A stretch of 64,000 nt of DNA, taken from assembly GCA_030745835.1 (NCBI GenBank), contig JASLNU010000077.1, positions 1 through 64,000 of the forward strand, in the 5' to 3' direction. Below, piece by piece: positions 8,354 through 18,019 of this stretch. Numbering within the stretch: position 1 is the stretch's first letter; each line of letters opens with the position of its first letter. The DNA comes from GCA-2687515 sp002687515. Lineage in GTDB: Bacteria; Pseudomonadota; Alphaproteobacteria; Rhodospirillales; UBA2165. A program made the translations under genes and the position numbers. Under the pieces are notes generated by a model. It searched no databases. It saw only the letters and a list, made by a program, of their open reading frames with translations, and was not told the DNA's origin.

Positions 8354-9691
8354 ATGTCCGGGGAAATGCTGGAAATTCTGCAAGGCCTGCTGGCCCGCGC
8401 CAAAAAGGCCGGCGCCGACGCCGGCGACGCGGTCCATATCGAAAGCCGCTCGCTGTCGGTGGGCCAGCGCTTAGGGGAGCCGGAAAAGCTGGAGCGTTCG
8501 GAAAGCGCCGATGTCGGTTTGCGCGTTTTCGTTGGCAAGAAGCAGGCCATCGTTTCGTCTTCGGACATCGCCGAGGAGACCCTCGCTGAATTGGCGGAAC
8601 GGGCCGTCGCCATGGCCCGCGCGGTGCCCGAAGACCCCTATTGCGGGCTCGCCGAGCCCGGTCAATTGGCCACCGATATTCCGGCCCTCGATATGTGCGA
8701 TCCCGCCGAGCCCAACGCTGAAACCCTGATCGATTGGGCCAACCGGGCCGAGGACACGGCGCGCGCCGTCGAGGGGGTCAGCAATTCAGAAGGCGCCGAG
8801 GCGGGCTGGGGCCGGGCCCAGGTTTCGGTGATCGCCAGCAACGGCTTTTCACAATCCTATGCCGGCTCCCACTATTCCCTGAGCGCCTCGGTGCTGGCCG
8901 GCAGCGGCACCGGGATGGAGCGCGATTACGATTACACCGGCGCCGTCTATGGCGGCGATCTGGAAACCCCGGAAGAGATCGGCCAAAACGCCGGGGAGCG
9001 CACCGTCAAAAGGCTGAACCCGAAGAAAGTAGCGAGCGGCCAGGTGCCCATCGTCTATGATCCGCGCGTATCCAGGAGCCTGGTCAACCATTTCGCCAAC
9101 GCCATCAACGGCGCCGCCATCGCCCGCGAAACCAGTTTCCTGAAGGATTGCATGGACCAGCGGATATTCCCCGCGACGGTCAATATCATCGACGATCCGC
9201 ACCGCCACCGGGGCCTCCGCTCGAAACCCTTCGACGGCGAAGGCGTCGCCAACAAGCGCCGCAATGTGATCGAGGCGGGCACCCTGACCACCTGGTTCCT
9301 GGATCTGCGCTCGGCGCGGCAATTGGGGCTGGAAACCACCGGGCACGCGTCCAGAGGCGCCGGCTCGCCGCCCTCGCCCTCGGCATCCAACCTTTACATG
9401 GACAACGGCGATATCGGCCGCGATGCGCTATTGAAAGACGTCAAATCGGGCCTCTACGTGACCGAACTGATCGGCTTCGGGGTCAACGGCCTGACCGGCG
9501 ATTACAGCCGCGGCGCCGCCGGCTTCTGGATCGAGGATGGCGAACTCGCCTACCCGGTCTCAGAAGTGACCATCGCCGGCAACTTGAAGGACATGTTCCT
9601 GGAACTGACCGCCGCCGACGACCTGAAACTGCGCTACGGCGTCGATGCGCCGACCTTGCGCATCGACGGCATGACCCTGGCCGGGACTTGA
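8354..9691 (+). CDS. pmbA: PmbA/TldE family metallopeptidase-related protein
   Basis: A 445-aa member of the TldD/PmbA (U62) family. TldE/PmbA is the non-metal partner of TldD in a heteromeric protease that matures peptides such as microcins and degrades unfolded peptides. The hallmark C-terminal half is present: NVIEAGTLTTWFLDLRSARQ, then RGAGSPPSPSASNLYMDNG, then VNGLTGDYSRGAAGFWIEDG and AYPVSEVTIAGN. The HExxxH zinc motif of TldD is absent, which assigns it to TldE rather than TldD. No tldD is in the window. It sits six bases after ubiD. Confidence 0.92.
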   Translation: MSGEMLEILQGLLARAKKAGADAGDAVHIESRSLSVGQRLGEPEKLERSESADVGLRVFVGKKQAIVSSSDIAEETLAELAERAVAMARAVPEDPYCGLAEPGQLATDIPALDMCDPAEPNAETLIDWANRAEDTARAVEGVSNSEGAEAGWGRAQVSVIASNGFSQSYAGSHYSLSASVLAGSGTGMERDYDYTGAVYGGDLETPEEIGQNAGERTVKRLNPKKVASGQVPIVYDPRVSRSLVNHFANAINGAAIARETSFLKDCMDQRIFPATVNIIDDPHRHRGLRSKPFDGEGVANKRRNVIEAGTLTTWFLDLRSARQLGLETTGHASRGAGSPPSPSASNLYMDNGDIGRDALLKDVKSGLYVTELIGFGVNGLTGDYSRGAAGFWIEDGELAYPVSEVTIAGNLKDMFLELTAADDLKLRYGVDAPTLRIDGMTLAGT

Positions 9692-9724
9692 CGCCGCTCC
9701 GCACCCAAATCGAGAGGTAATTCC

Positions 9725-10012
9725 ATGGCGCTGGACAAGGACGCCGTTGCATCAATCGCCAGGCTGGCGCGCATCCGTATCGAAGATGGCGAGCTGGAAA
9801 CCCTGGCCTTTGAGCTGTCCCACATCCTCGGCTGGATCGAGCAGTTGGAGGAAGTGGACACCTCGAATGCCGAGCCGATGACCAGCGTCACCGAAATGGA
9901 CTGGCCGAAGCGCCAAGACAAAGTGACCGACGGCGACTATGCGGACCGGATACTGGCCAACGCCACCGATCGGTTGGGCCAATTCTATACCGTGCCCAAG
10001 GTCGTCGAATGA
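9725..10012 (+). CDS. gatC: Asp/Glu-tRNA amidotransferase subunit C
   Basis: A 95-aa GatC, the small linker subunit that wraps around GatA and stabilises the GatAB complex. Family hallmarks are VASIARLARIRI near the N-terminus, LSHILGWIEQLEEVDT in the middle, and a C-terminal tail ending FYTVPKVVE. GAGGTAA lies seven bases upstream of the ATG. Its stop overlaps the gatA start by four bases, which implies translational coupling. The three gat genes form one operon for indirect synthesis of Gln-tRNA(Gln) and/or Asn-tRNA(Asn). Confidence 0.96.
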   Translation: MALDKDAVASIARLARIRIEDGELETLAFELSHILGWIEQLEEVDTSNAEPMTSVTEMDWPKRQDKVTDGDYADRILANATDRLGQFYTVPKVVE

Positions 10013-11487
10013 GTTCCGAACTGACAAGTTTGGGCGTATCCGAGGCCCGGGCCGGGCTGGCCGCCGGGGACTTCACCTCGGAAGAGCTGACCCGCGCCAA
10101 TCTAGCCGCCATCGAAGCCAGGCGCGGGCTCAACATATTTATCACCGAAACGCCGGAGATCGCCATCGACCGCGCCCGCCAATCCGATGCTAGGCGCGCC
10201 GGCGGCGAAACCATCGGCCCGATGGACGGCGTGCCGATCGCGGTCAAGGATCTGTTCTGCACCGAAGATGTCCTGACCACCGCCGCGTCGCACATCCTCG
10301 ATGGTTTCACGCCGCCTTACGAATCCACCATATCGGGCAATCTGCGCGCCGCCGGCGCGGTGATGCTGGGCAAGACCAATATGGACGAGTTCGCCATGGG
10401 CTCGGCCAATGTCACCAGCCATTACGGGGCCGTGAAAAATCCATGGAAGCTGGCCGACGGCAAGGACCGGGTGCCGGGCGGCTCGTCCGGCGGCTCGGCG
10501 GCGGCGGTGGCGGCGAACATGGCGAGTTGCGCCATCGGCTCCGACACCGGCGGCTCGATCCGCCAGCCGGCGTCGTTCTGCGGCATCGTCGGCATGAAGC
10601 CGACCTATGGCCGCTGCTCGCGCTGGGGCATGGTGGCCTTCGCCTCGAGCCTCGATCAGGCCGGACCGATGAGCAAATCTGTCGCCGACGCCGCCATCAT
10701 GCTCGGCGCCATGGCCGGCCATGATGACAAGGATTCGACCAGCGCCGATAAGCCGGTGCCCGATTTCAGCGCCGCCCTCGGCCAGGACCTCAAGGGCCTC
10801 CGCGTCGGCATCCCGGCGGAATACCGGATGGACGGCATGGCCCGGGAGATCGAGGATTTATGGCAACAGGGGACCCAATGGCTCAAGGATGCCGGCGCCG
10901 AGCCGGTCGAGGTGTCGCTGAAACACACCAAATATGCGCTGCCGGCCTATTATATCGTGGCGCCGGCGGAGGCCTCCTCCAACCTCGCCCGCTATGACGG
11001 GGTGCGCTACGGCCTCCGCGTCGAGGGTGAGGATTTGACCGATATGTACGAGGCCACGCGCGGCCAGGGCTTCGGCGCCGAGGTGCGCCGCCGGGTGATG
11101 ATCGGCACCTATGTGCTGAGCGCCGGCTATTACGATGCCTATTACGTCAAGGCGCAGAAGGTGCGGACGCTGATCCTCGGGGAATTCCAGGATGCCTTCG
11201 AAGATGTCGATGTATTATTGACCCCGACGACGCCCTACCCGGCCTTCGCCATCGGCGAAAAAATGGACGATCCGGTGCAGATGTATCTCAACGACGTATT
11301 CACGGTGCCGGCCAGCCTCGCCGGCCTGCCCGCCATTTCGGTGCCGGGCGGGCTGTCCGCGGAAGGCTTGCCGCTCGGCCTGCACCTGATCGCCAAGCCC
11401 TGGGACGAACAAACCCTGTTCCGCGCAGCGGAAGTTTTGGAACGCGCCGCTGGCTTCGATGCCACGCCGCCCGGCGCCGTCGGGTGA
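10009..11487 (+). CDS. gatA: Asp/Glu-tRNA amidotransferase subunit A
   Basis: A 492-aa glutaminase subunit of the amidase-signature family, which releases ammonia from glutamine for use by GatB. The Ser-cisSer-Lys triad is readable: Lys80 in AVKDLFC, cis-Ser159 in GGSSGGSAAA and nucleophile Ser183 in DTGGSIRQPASFCG. GMKPTYGRCSRWG and the C-terminal PAISVPGGL segment also match GatA rather than a generic amidase. The start overlaps the gatC stop by four bases, and gatB follows after ten. Full length, with no lesion. Confidence 0.97.
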   Translation: MSSELTSLGVSEARAGLAAGDFTSEELTRANLAAIEARRGLNIFITETPEIAIDRARQSDARRAGGETIGPMDGVPIAVKDLFCTEDVLTTAASHILDGFTPPYESTISGNLRAAGAVMLGKTNMDEFAMGSANVTSHYGAVKNPWKLADGKDRVPGGSSGGSAAAVAANMASCAIGSDTGGSIRQPASFCGIVGMKPTYGRCSRWGMVAFASSLDQAGPMSKSVADAAIMLGAMAGHDDKDSTSADKPVPDFSAALGQDLKGLRVGIPAEYRMDGMAREIEDLWQQGTQWLKDAGAEPVEVSLKHTKYALPAYYIVAPAEASSNLARYDGVRYGLRVEGEDLTDMYEATRGQGFGAEVRRRVMIGTYVLSAGYYDAYYVKAQKVRTLILGEFQDAFEDVDVLLTPTTPYPAFAIGEKMDDPVQMYLNDVFTVPASLAGLPAISVPGGLSAEGLPLGLHLIAKPWDEQTLFRAAEVLERAAGFDATPPGAVG

Positions 11488-11497
11488 GGAGCAACCC

Positions 11498-12949
11498 ATG
11501 ACCTATCTAATCGAAGGCGAAAGCGGCGATTGGGAGGTGGTGATCGGGCTCGAGGTGCATGCCCAGATCACCTCCGAGGCGAAGCTGTTTTCCGGTGCCG
11601 CCACCGCCTTTGGCGCCGAGCCCAACAGCCAGGTCTCCTTGGTCGACGCGGCGATGCCGGGCATGCTGCCGGTGATCAACGAGCATTGCGTCGCCCAGGC
11701 GGTGAAAACCGGCCTCGGCCTCAACGCCGAGATCAACCTGCATTCGGTGTTCGAGCGTAAAAACTATTTTTATCCGGACCTGCCGCAAGGCTATCAGATT
11801 TCGCAATTCCAGTACCCGGTGGTCGGCGCCGGCGTGGTGGTCCTGGACATGCCGGAGGGGCTGCGGGAGATCGGTATCGAGCGGCTGCACATGGAACAGG
11901 ATGCGGGCAAGTCGCTGCACGATCAGGACCCGAAGCGCACTTTTATCGATCTCAACCGGTCGGGCGTGGCGCTTATGGAAATCGTCTCCAAGCCGGACCT
12001 CCGGAGCCCGGACGAGGTCGGCGCCTATTTGCGCAAACTGCGGGCGATCTTGCGTTATCTCGGCACCTGCGACGGCAATATGGAACAAGGGAGCTTGCGC
12101 TGCGACGCCAATGTCAGCGTCCGTCATCCGGGGGAAGAGCTGCGGACGCGCGCCGAGATCAAGAACGTCAATTCGGTGCGCTTCGTGATGCAGGCCATCG
12201 AGTTTGAGGCCAGGCGCCAGGTCGAATTGTACGAAGACGGCGGCGAGGTTACCCAGGAAACCCGGCTGTATGATCCGAATACCGGCGAGACCCGCTCCAT
12301 GCGCTCGAAAGAGGAAGCCCACGACTACCGCTATTTCCCGGACCCGGACCTGCTGCCCCTCGACATTACCCAGGACTTTGTCGACGAAATTTCGGCGACG
12401 CTGCCGGAATTGCCGGACGCCAAGAAGGCGCGTTTCATCGATGCATACGGCCTGAGCGCCGGGGACGCCGCGCAATTGGTGGCGGAACAGGAAACCGCCG
12501 ATTATTTCGAGGTCGTGGTGAGCGCCGGCGGCGACGCCAAACTGGCCGCCAACTGGACCATCCACGAATTGTCGGCGGTGCTTAACAAACAAGGGCTCGA
12601 TATAGGCGACAGCCCGGTCGACGCTGAGGCCCTCGGTAAATTGGTCGGCCTGATCGCCGACGGCACCATTTCGGGGCGTATCGCCAAGGACGTGTTCGAG
12701 GTGATGATCGATGAGGGCGGCGACCCCGAGACCATCGTCGCCGATAAGAGCCTGAAACAGATCACCGATACCGGCGAGATCGAAGCCGTGATCGATCAGG
12801 TGATCGCCGACAATCCGGAACAGGCCGAACAGTTCCGGGGCGGCAACCCGAAGGTCGGCGGCTGGTTCGTCGGCCAGGTGATGCGGGCCACCGGCGGCAA
12901 GGCCAACCCCGCCGCCGTCAATGAGCTATTGAAGAAAAAGCTGGGTTGA
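11498..12949 (+). CDS. gatB: Asp/Glu-tRNA amidotransferase subunit B
   Basis: This 483-aa kinase/transamidase subunit binds the misacylated tRNA and activates the acyl side chain. The N-terminal catalytic cradle starts WEVVIGLEVHAQI. Other hallmarks are YPDLPQGYQISQF, LEMEQDAGKS-like LHMEQDAGKS, DLNRSGVALMEIVSKPDLRS and EIKNVNSVRF. The C-terminal helical and YqeY-like tail domain ends GKANPAAVNELLKKKLG. The start at 11498 has GAGGA upstream; an open frame extends further 5' into gatA but has no ribosome site. Confidence 0.97.
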   Translation: MTYLIEGESGDWEVVIGLEVHAQITSEAKLFSGAATAFGAEPNSQVSLVDAAMPGMLPVINEHCVAQAVKTGLGLNAEINLHSVFERKNYFYPDLPQGYQISQFQYPVVGAGVVVLDMPEGLREIGIERLHMEQDAGKSLHDQDPKRTFIDLNRSGVALMEIVSKPDLRSPDEVGAYLRKLRAILRYLGTCDGNMEQGSLRCDANVSVRHPGEELRTRAEIKNVNSVRFVMQAIEFEARRQVELYEDGGEVTQETRLYDPNTGETRSMRSKEEAHDYRYFPDPDLLPLDITQDFVDEISATLPELPDAKKARFIDAYGLSAGDAAQLVAEQETADYFEVVVSAGGDAKLAANWTIHELSAVLNKQGLDIGDSPVDAEALGKLVGLIADGTISGRIAKDVFEVMIDEGGDPETIVADKSLKQITDTGEIEAVIDQVIADNPEQAEQFRGGNPKVGGWFVGQVMRATGGKANPAAVNELLKKKLG

Positions 12950-12974
12950 GCTGAGCCCCAACTGGGAAAAGCCG

Positions 12975-13709
12975 ATGGCGAGCCCGAAAGACCATTACGA
13001 TAATTTGCTGGCCGAGCGCTATAGCTGGATGTTCGGCGATTTCGATGCGCGCGTGACCGGCGAACGGGAACGCCTGCAAAGCCTCGGCATCGCTCCGATG
13101 GACGGCGGGCGCGGCGCCGACCTCGGCTGCGGCGCTGGCGTTCACGCCATCGCCCTGGCTGGGCTCGGCTATCAAGTCGAGGCCATCGATTTTTCCGAAA
13201 CGCTACTGGATGAGCTTGCCGAACGGCGCGGCGATCTGCCGGTTACGCCGATCCTCGGCGACATGCTGGACGCCGCACGGCTGGTCGATGGGCCGGTGGA
13301 CGTGGTCCTCTGCATGGGCGACACGCTGCCGCACCTGCAAAGCTTGGGCGAGGTGGAACGGCTCTTTGCTGGGTGCGCCGAACTGCTGAAACCCGGCGGG
13401 CGCCTGGTCCTCGGCTTCCGCGATTTGAGCCGTGAAGCGGAAGGCCTCGACCGTTTCATAAGCGTACGCGAGACCGAACACCGCGTCATGACCTGTTTCC
13501 TGGAATATGAGGAAGAGCATGTGAAGGTGCACGACCTGTTCCACGAATGGCAGGACGGCCATTGGCAGCTGCACAAAAGCATGTACCGGAAATTGCGCTT
13601 AGGCCCGGACCGCGCCGCCGAAATGCTGGCGGCGGCGGGCTTTGAAATGGCGGCGCGCGACGAGACGCGCGGCATGGTGCATCTGGTTGCCGTGCGGCGC
13701 CAGGATTAG
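12975..13709 (+). CDS. Class I SAM-dependent methyltransferase
   Basis: A 244-aa soluble methyltransferase. Motif I is GADLGCGAGVHAIALAGLGY (residues ~45-65), the acidic end of strand 2 is VEAIDFSE, and motif II/III is VDVVLCMGDTLPHL. The LLKPGGRLVLGFRDLS block is the usual post-motif segment. The substrate cannot be inferred; the DTLPHL/FRDLS wording suggests a small-molecule rather than an RNA methyltransferase. It lies 25 bp after gatB and may be read through from the gat operon, but a functional link is not implied. Confidence 0.85.
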   Translation: MASPKDHYDNLLAERYSWMFGDFDARVTGERERLQSLGIAPMDGGRGADLGCGAGVHAIALAGLGYQVEAIDFSETLLDELAERRGDLPVTPILGDMLDAARLVDGPVDVVLCMGDTLPHLQSLGEVERLFAGCAELLKPGGRLVLGFRDLSREAEGLDRFISVRETEHRVMTCFLEYEEEHVKVHDLFHEWQDGHWQLHKSMYRKLRLGPDRAAEMLAAAGFEMAARDETRGMVHLVAVRRQD

Positions 13710-13711
13710 CC

Positions 13712-13825
13712 GTGTCCCGCCTCAAACCCCACCTCAAGGTTTTCCTCTACGCCGTGATCTTCGGCATGGCCGCCTACGGCGTTATTCAGTTGGGGGTCAT
13801 GCTGCACCGGTCGATCTTGAATTGA
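13712..13825 (+). CDS. Small single-span membrane protein (37 aa)
   Basis: A GTG-start frame directly after the methyltransferase stop, with AGGA six bases upstream. It encodes a basic N-terminus (MSRLKPHLK), one ~20-residue hydrophobic stretch (VFLYAVIFGMAAYGVIQLGV) and a short polar tail. It is too short for most gene finders. No family is recognised. The compact basic-then-hydrophobic layout and good spacing make it a plausible small membrane protein, but there is no homology evidence. Confidence 0.4.
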   Translation: MSRLKPHLKVFLYAVIFGMAAYGVIQLGVMLHRSILN

Positions 13826-13834
13826 CCCGCAGTT

Positions 13835-15562
13835 CTATTCCTCGCAAAGTCCGGCTTTATGGAGCCCTTCGACGATGCGGCCCCAATCGGCCGGATTTTT
13901 GTAAGGCAGTACCCGCGCCTTTTGCTCGAGGGAGTAATCGGGATTGATCTCGAGAACCTGGCGCCAGATTTCACTTGCGTCGTCGGCGCGCCCGAGATGA
14001 CCGTAGCAGGAGGCAAGAAGAACCCTGGAAATATCGGTTTCCGGGTTGCGCCGGATGCGTTGTTGCAGCAAAGGGATGGCGGCCTCAAATTCTCCCTTCA
14101 AGGCGTGGGCATGGGCCAAAAAATGCAGCCAAATGGTATGATGATGGGGATCAAGTCGTATGGCGTTGTTGAGGTTTTCGATAGCCTGGTCATAGTGTCC
14201 CGCGTATCCGAGGATATGCCCGCGCGCGCTCAAGTTCGCTGCATTATTAGGGTCGAGCGCCGTCGCTTGGTTGGCGGCATCAACGGCGCCGTCGATGTCG
14301 TGGGACCAGAGCCGGCCCAGGGCCAGGACACGGTGGGCATCGGCGTCCTGGCCATTGATGCCAACCGCCTCCGCCGCCAGCCGGCAGCCCCGCTCCAGAA
14401 TCTCCGGCCCCGCGCCGTCCCAACCGCTCATGAATTGGTTATAGAGCGACATCGCCATTTCCCAGCGCGGCGCCCCGAATTCGGGGTCCAGGGCGATGGA
14501 TTTTTCGAACATCGCCTGCGCTTCCCGCGTCGCTTCCGGGGTGAACCGGTAGAGCAGATCGCGGCCCCTCAATAGGTAATCATAGGCTTCCAGATTATCG
14601 GTTCCCGGCCCGCCGAGCCGCGCCTGCTCATCGGGATTGAGCGTCACTTGAAGCGCCTCGATAATATTCCGCGCAACCTCGTCCTGGACGGCGAAGATGT
14701 CTTCAAGCTCGCGGTCGTAGCGGTCCGCCCAAAGATGCGCGCCGTTGGCGCCGTCCACCAATTGCGCCGTGATGCGCACCCGCCCGCCCGCCTTGCGCAC
14801 GCTGCCTTCGAGCACATAGGCGACGCCCAGTTCCCTGGCCACCTGGCGGACATCGACTGCCCTGCCCTTATAGGTGAAACTGGAATTGCGGGCGATAACC
14901 ATCAGCGTCGAGATTTTGGACAAATCGGTAATGATGTCTTCGGCAATACCGTCGGAGAAATATTCCTGGGACGCATCGTCGGACAGATTGTCGAAGGGCA
15001 GAACGGCGATGGAGGGCCGGTCGGCGGTTTGAGTTTGTGGCGCCGCCGGCGCGGCGGCAACGGACCCCAGTGCATAGACGCGCACCGGCCTGGAGACATT
15101 TTTAACCTCCTGCTCGCCCATGTCGCGGTAATCGGCGTCGATGCGGTTGCGCACCGATTCATGGACCATGCCGGAAATACAGATACCGCCGGGCTCGGCC
15201 AGGGCTTCGATGCGGGCGGCTACATTCACCCCCTCGCCGTGGATATCGCGGCCATCGTCGATGATATCGCCGAGATTGACGCCGATGCGGAAATCGAGGC
15301 TGCTGGACAGCAGGCCGGCCTGCAGATCGATGGCGCAGTTGACCGCGTCCTCGACGGTCGGAAATTCGGCCAGGAAGCCGTCGCCGGTCAGCTTGACGAC
15401 GCGGCCGGAACGGGCACCGATGGCCGGCTCAATGACACCGTCGCGGGCCACTTGCCAAGCGGCGACCGTACCTTCGGAATCCTCTTCCATCAGGCGCGTA
15501 TAGCCGGCCACATCGGCGGCCAGCACGGCGGCAAGCCGCCGTTGCACAGGCTGATCGCTCAT
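13835..15562 (-). CDS. Class III adenylate/guanylate cyclase with TPR domain
   Basis: A 575-aa cytoplasmic protein. The cyclase homology domain (residues ~8-165) begins RRLAAVLAADVAGYTRLMEE, with metal-binding Asp in AADVAGY and in KLTGDGFLAEF, and ends near GEQEVKNVSRPVRVYAL. A TolB/FlgO-like linker domain (~185-320; IAVLPFDNLS, YFSDGIAEDI, YVLEGSVRKAGGRVRITAQL) follows, then TPR-like helical repeats (~330-540; ALDPNNAANLSARGHILGYA). This architecture is widespread in Rhizobiales and Rhodospirillales. cAMP production is probable because the metal residues are kept. The gene is monocistronic and converges with the upstream small ORF. Confidence 0.92.
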   Translation of the reverse strand: MSDQPVQRRLAAVLAADVAGYTRLMEEDSEGTVAAWQVARDGVIEPAIGARSGRVVKLTGDGFLAEFPTVEDAVNCAIDLQAGLLSSSLDFRIGVNLGDIIDDGRDIHGEGVNVAARIEALAEPGGICISGMVHESVRNRIDADYRDMGEQEVKNVSRPVRVYALGSVAAAPAAPQTQTADRPSIAVLPFDNLSDDASQEYFSDGIAEDIITDLSKISTLMVIARNSSFTYKGRAVDVRQVARELGVAYVLEGSVRKAGGRVRITAQLVDGANGAHLWADRYDRELEDIFAVQDEVARNIIEALQVTLNPDEQARLGGPGTDNLEAYDYLLRGRDLLYRFTPEATREAQAMFEKSIALDPEFGAPRWEMAMSLYNQFMSGWDGAGPEILERGCRLAAEAVGINGQDADAHRVLALGRLWSHDIDGAVDAANQATALDPNNAANLSARGHILGYAGHYDQAIENLNNAIRLDPHHHTIWLHFLAHAHALKGEFEAAIPLLQQRIRRNPETDISRVLLASCYGHLGRADDASEIWRQVLEINPDYSLEQKARVLPYKNPADWGRIVEGLHKAGLCEE

Positions 15563-15670
15563 TTGCTTCCCTGCATGCCCGATTGGACGGGCATTTTATT
15601 CCGGCCATTGTAGCGAAAGACGCGTCGCTGGCAACGACGGCGACGACGGCGCCTCTGTGCCGCCCGTGTT

Positions 15671-16555
15671 TTAGACCAGCTTCTTCAGCCCCAGTATGGC
15701 GCGTGCCTCTTCCGCCGTCGCCGGTTCCTTGCCGAGGGTGCGCAGGATTCCGACGCCGCGTTCGACCAGCGCCGCATTGCTCGGCGCCGGCACGCCCTTG
15801 TCGAGATAGAGGTTATCTTCCATGCCGACCCGGACATGGCCGCCGAGCAGCGCCGATTGGGCGAGCATCGGAAATTCGCCGGCGCCGATGCCGAACGACG
15901 CCCAATGGGCGCCGGCGGGCAGATGATCGCGCATGAACATCATGTGATCGGTCGTTTGCTCCAGCCCCCAGGGAATGCCGAGGCAAATCTGATAGAGCGG
16001 CGGCGCCTCGATGACGCCGTCGGCGACCATCTTGTTGGCCAACCGCAAGTGGCCGGTGTCGAAGACTTCGATCTCCGGCTTGGCGCCGACGCGCTTGGCG
16101 GTCTCGGCCATGCGTTTGAGATGCTCGGGCGTGTTGATAATCACGAAATCGCCGAAATTCATGCTGCCGTAATCGAGGGTGCAGATTTCAGGCTTGTTTT
16201 CTTCGACATGCTGCATGCGGATATCGGGGGTCTGCACGGCCGAGGTGCCGGCGGCGTCATTGGCGTCCGGCGCGCTCGGCGTAAAACGGGCGCCGTGGCC
16301 GCAGGTCAGATTGATCACCACATCGGTGCCGTCGTCGCGGATGCGCTCGACGACCTCTTTATAAAGCTCCGGCGCCATGCTCGGCGCGCCGGTTTCGGGA
16401 TCGCGGACATGGATATGCACGACGGCGGCGCCCGCCTTGGCCGCCTCGATGCCGGAATTGGCAATTTCTTCGGGGGTAATCGGCAGGCCGGGATGCTTCT
16501 TCGGCGGCGTCACCGAGCCGGTGAGCGCACAGGTTAAAATCGTCTTCGCGGCCAT
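15671..16555 (-). CDS. 3-keto-5-aminohexanoate cleavage (BKACE) family enzyme
   Basis: A 294-aa TIM-barrel zinc enzyme of the beta-keto acid cleavage family, which condenses a beta-keto acid with acetyl-CoA to give acetoacetate and a new CoA ester. The family start is TCALTGSVTPPKKHPGLPIT; zinc ligands are in VVHIHVRDPETG. Later hallmarks are MNFGDFVIINTP, PEIEVFDTGHL and GGHVRVGMEDNLYLDKG. The exact keto acid varies across the family and cannot be read here; lysine, carnitine and dehydrocarnitine are known cases. It is divergent from hmgA, with about 145 bp between the two starts. Confidence 0.93.
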   Translation of the reverse strand: MAAKTILTCALTGSVTPPKKHPGLPITPEEIANSGIEAAKAGAAVVHIHVRDPETGAPSMAPELYKEVVERIRDDGTDVVINLTCGHGARFTPSAPDANDAAGTSAVQTPDIRMQHVEENKPEICTLDYGSMNFGDFVIINTPEHLKRMAETAKRVGAKPEIEVFDTGHLRLANKMVADGVIEAPPLYQICLGIPWGLEQTTDHMMFMRDHLPAGAHWASFGIGAGEFPMLAQSALLGGHVRVGMEDNLYLDKGVPAPSNAALVERGVGILRTLGKEPATAEEARAILGLKKLV

Positions 16556-16699
16556 CTCTCATTGCTCCCTGGTTGATAGGCTGATCCGGGCGATTGTAGC
16601 GGAAGTCTCCGGCCAGGCAACGCCGGGGAGGCGGCGCGTTGAAATTGAGTGTCTGGCAGCCTAGTATTTTGCCCCCCATATGCTGGAGAAAGACCCATC

Positions 16700-18019
16700 A
16701 TGGATACAGGCATCGCTTCAACCGTCGGCCTGAACCTCGACTACCAGACCGGCTTCGGCAACGAATTTCAGACCGAAGCCGTGGCCGGCGCCCTGCCTGA
16801 GGGCAGGAATTCACCGCAGAAGGCGCCCCTCGGGCTCTATGCGGAGATCATCTCGGGCACCGCCTTCACGGCGCCCCGGGCCGACAATCAGCGCACCTGG
16901 TTCTACCGCATCCGGCCGTCGGTGGTGCACAAGCCGTTCCGGCAGGTGGACGCCAAGCACTTACGCGGCGCGCCCTTCGACGATGCCCCCGCCAATCCCA
17001 GCCAGATGCGCTGGAACCCGCCTGCCATTCCCGAAGCGCCGACCGACTTTATCGACGGCCTGATGACCCTCTGCGGCGGCGGCGATGCGATGGCCGGCGG
17101 CGGACTGGCGGTGCATATCTACGCCGCCAATACCTCGATGACCGAGCGGTTTTTCTACAACGCCGACGGTGAGTTTCTGATCGTGCCCCAGATGGGCCGC
17201 ATACTGCTGCGAACCGAAATGGGCAATCTGGAATTCGGGCCCGGTGAGATCGGGCTCGCGCCGCGCGGCGTCAAGTTCCACGTCGAACTGCCGGACGGCG
17301 AGGCGCGCGGCTATGTCGCCGAGAATTTCGGCGCCGCCCTGCGCTTGCCCAACCTTGGCCCGATCGGTTCCAACGGGCTCGCCAATCCGCGCGACTTCAA
17401 AACGCCGGTGGCGGCCTTCGAGGACCGCGAGGGAGATTTTACCCTGACAGCTAAGTTCGAGGGCAATCTGTGGGACGCCGAGATCGGTCATTCGCCGCTC
17501 GACGTGGTCGGCTGGCACGGCAACCTGGCGCCTTATAAATACAACCTCGCCGATTTCATGGTTATCAACACGGTCAGTTTCGACCATTGCGATCCGTCCA
17601 TCTTCACGGTGCTGACCTCGCAGTCGGCGACGCCGGGCACCGCCAATCTGGATTTCGTCATCTTCCCGCCGCGCTGGATGGTCGGCGAGGACACCTACCG
17701 GCCGCCCTGGTTCCACCGCAATTACATGAGCGAGTTCATGGGCCTGATTACCGGCGCCTATGACGGCCGCGAGGAAGGTTTCGTTCCCGGCGGATCGAGC
17801 CTGCACAACCGCATGACGCCGCACGGCAACGATGCCGAGGTCTATGAAAAGGCGAGCACCGAAAAGCTTGAGCCCACCTACCTCGCCGATACCATGGCCT
17901 TCATGTTCGAAACCCACCTCGCCTACCGGCCGACCCGCTTCGCCCTCGAAACACCGCTTTTGCAGAAGAATTATTTCGAAACCTGGCAAGGGCTGAAAAG
18001 GCATTTCAAGGGTGGATAG
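16700..18019 (+). CDS. hmgA: Homogentisate 1,2-dioxygenase
   Basis: A 439-aa ring-cleaving dioxygenase of tyrosine/phenylalanine degradation that converts homogentisate to maleylacetoacetate with Fe(II). The iron ligands are readable as His339 and Glu345 in WFHRNYMSEFMG and His375 in TPHGND, with the same spacings (6 and 36) as in the human enzyme. The N-terminal YQTGFGNEFQTEA block and length are typical. The ATG at 16700 is preceded by GGAGAAAG; upstream in-frame codons lack a site. Its last codons overlap the P450 gene by eight bases. No fumarylacetoacetase or maleylacetoacetate isomerase gene lies beside it. Confidence 0.97.
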   Translation: MDTGIASTVGLNLDYQTGFGNEFQTEAVAGALPEGRNSPQKAPLGLYAEIISGTAFTAPRADNQRTWFYRIRPSVVHKPFRQVDAKHLRGAPFDDAPANPSQMRWNPPAIPEAPTDFIDGLMTLCGGGDAMAGGGLAVHIYAANTSMTERFFYNADGEFLIVPQMGRILLRTEMGNLEFGPGEIGLAPRGVKFHVELPDGEARGYVAENFGAALRLPNLGPIGSNGLANPRDFKTPVAAFEDREGDFTLTAKFEGNLWDAEIGHSPLDVVGWHGNLAPYKYNLADFMVINTVSFDHCDPSIFTVLTSQSATPGTANLDFVIFPPRWMVGEDTYRPPWFHRNYMSEFMGLITGAYDGREEGFVPGGSSLHNRMTPHGNDAEVYEKASTEKLEPTYLADTMAFMFETHLAYRPTRFALETPLLQKNYFETWQGLKRHFKGG

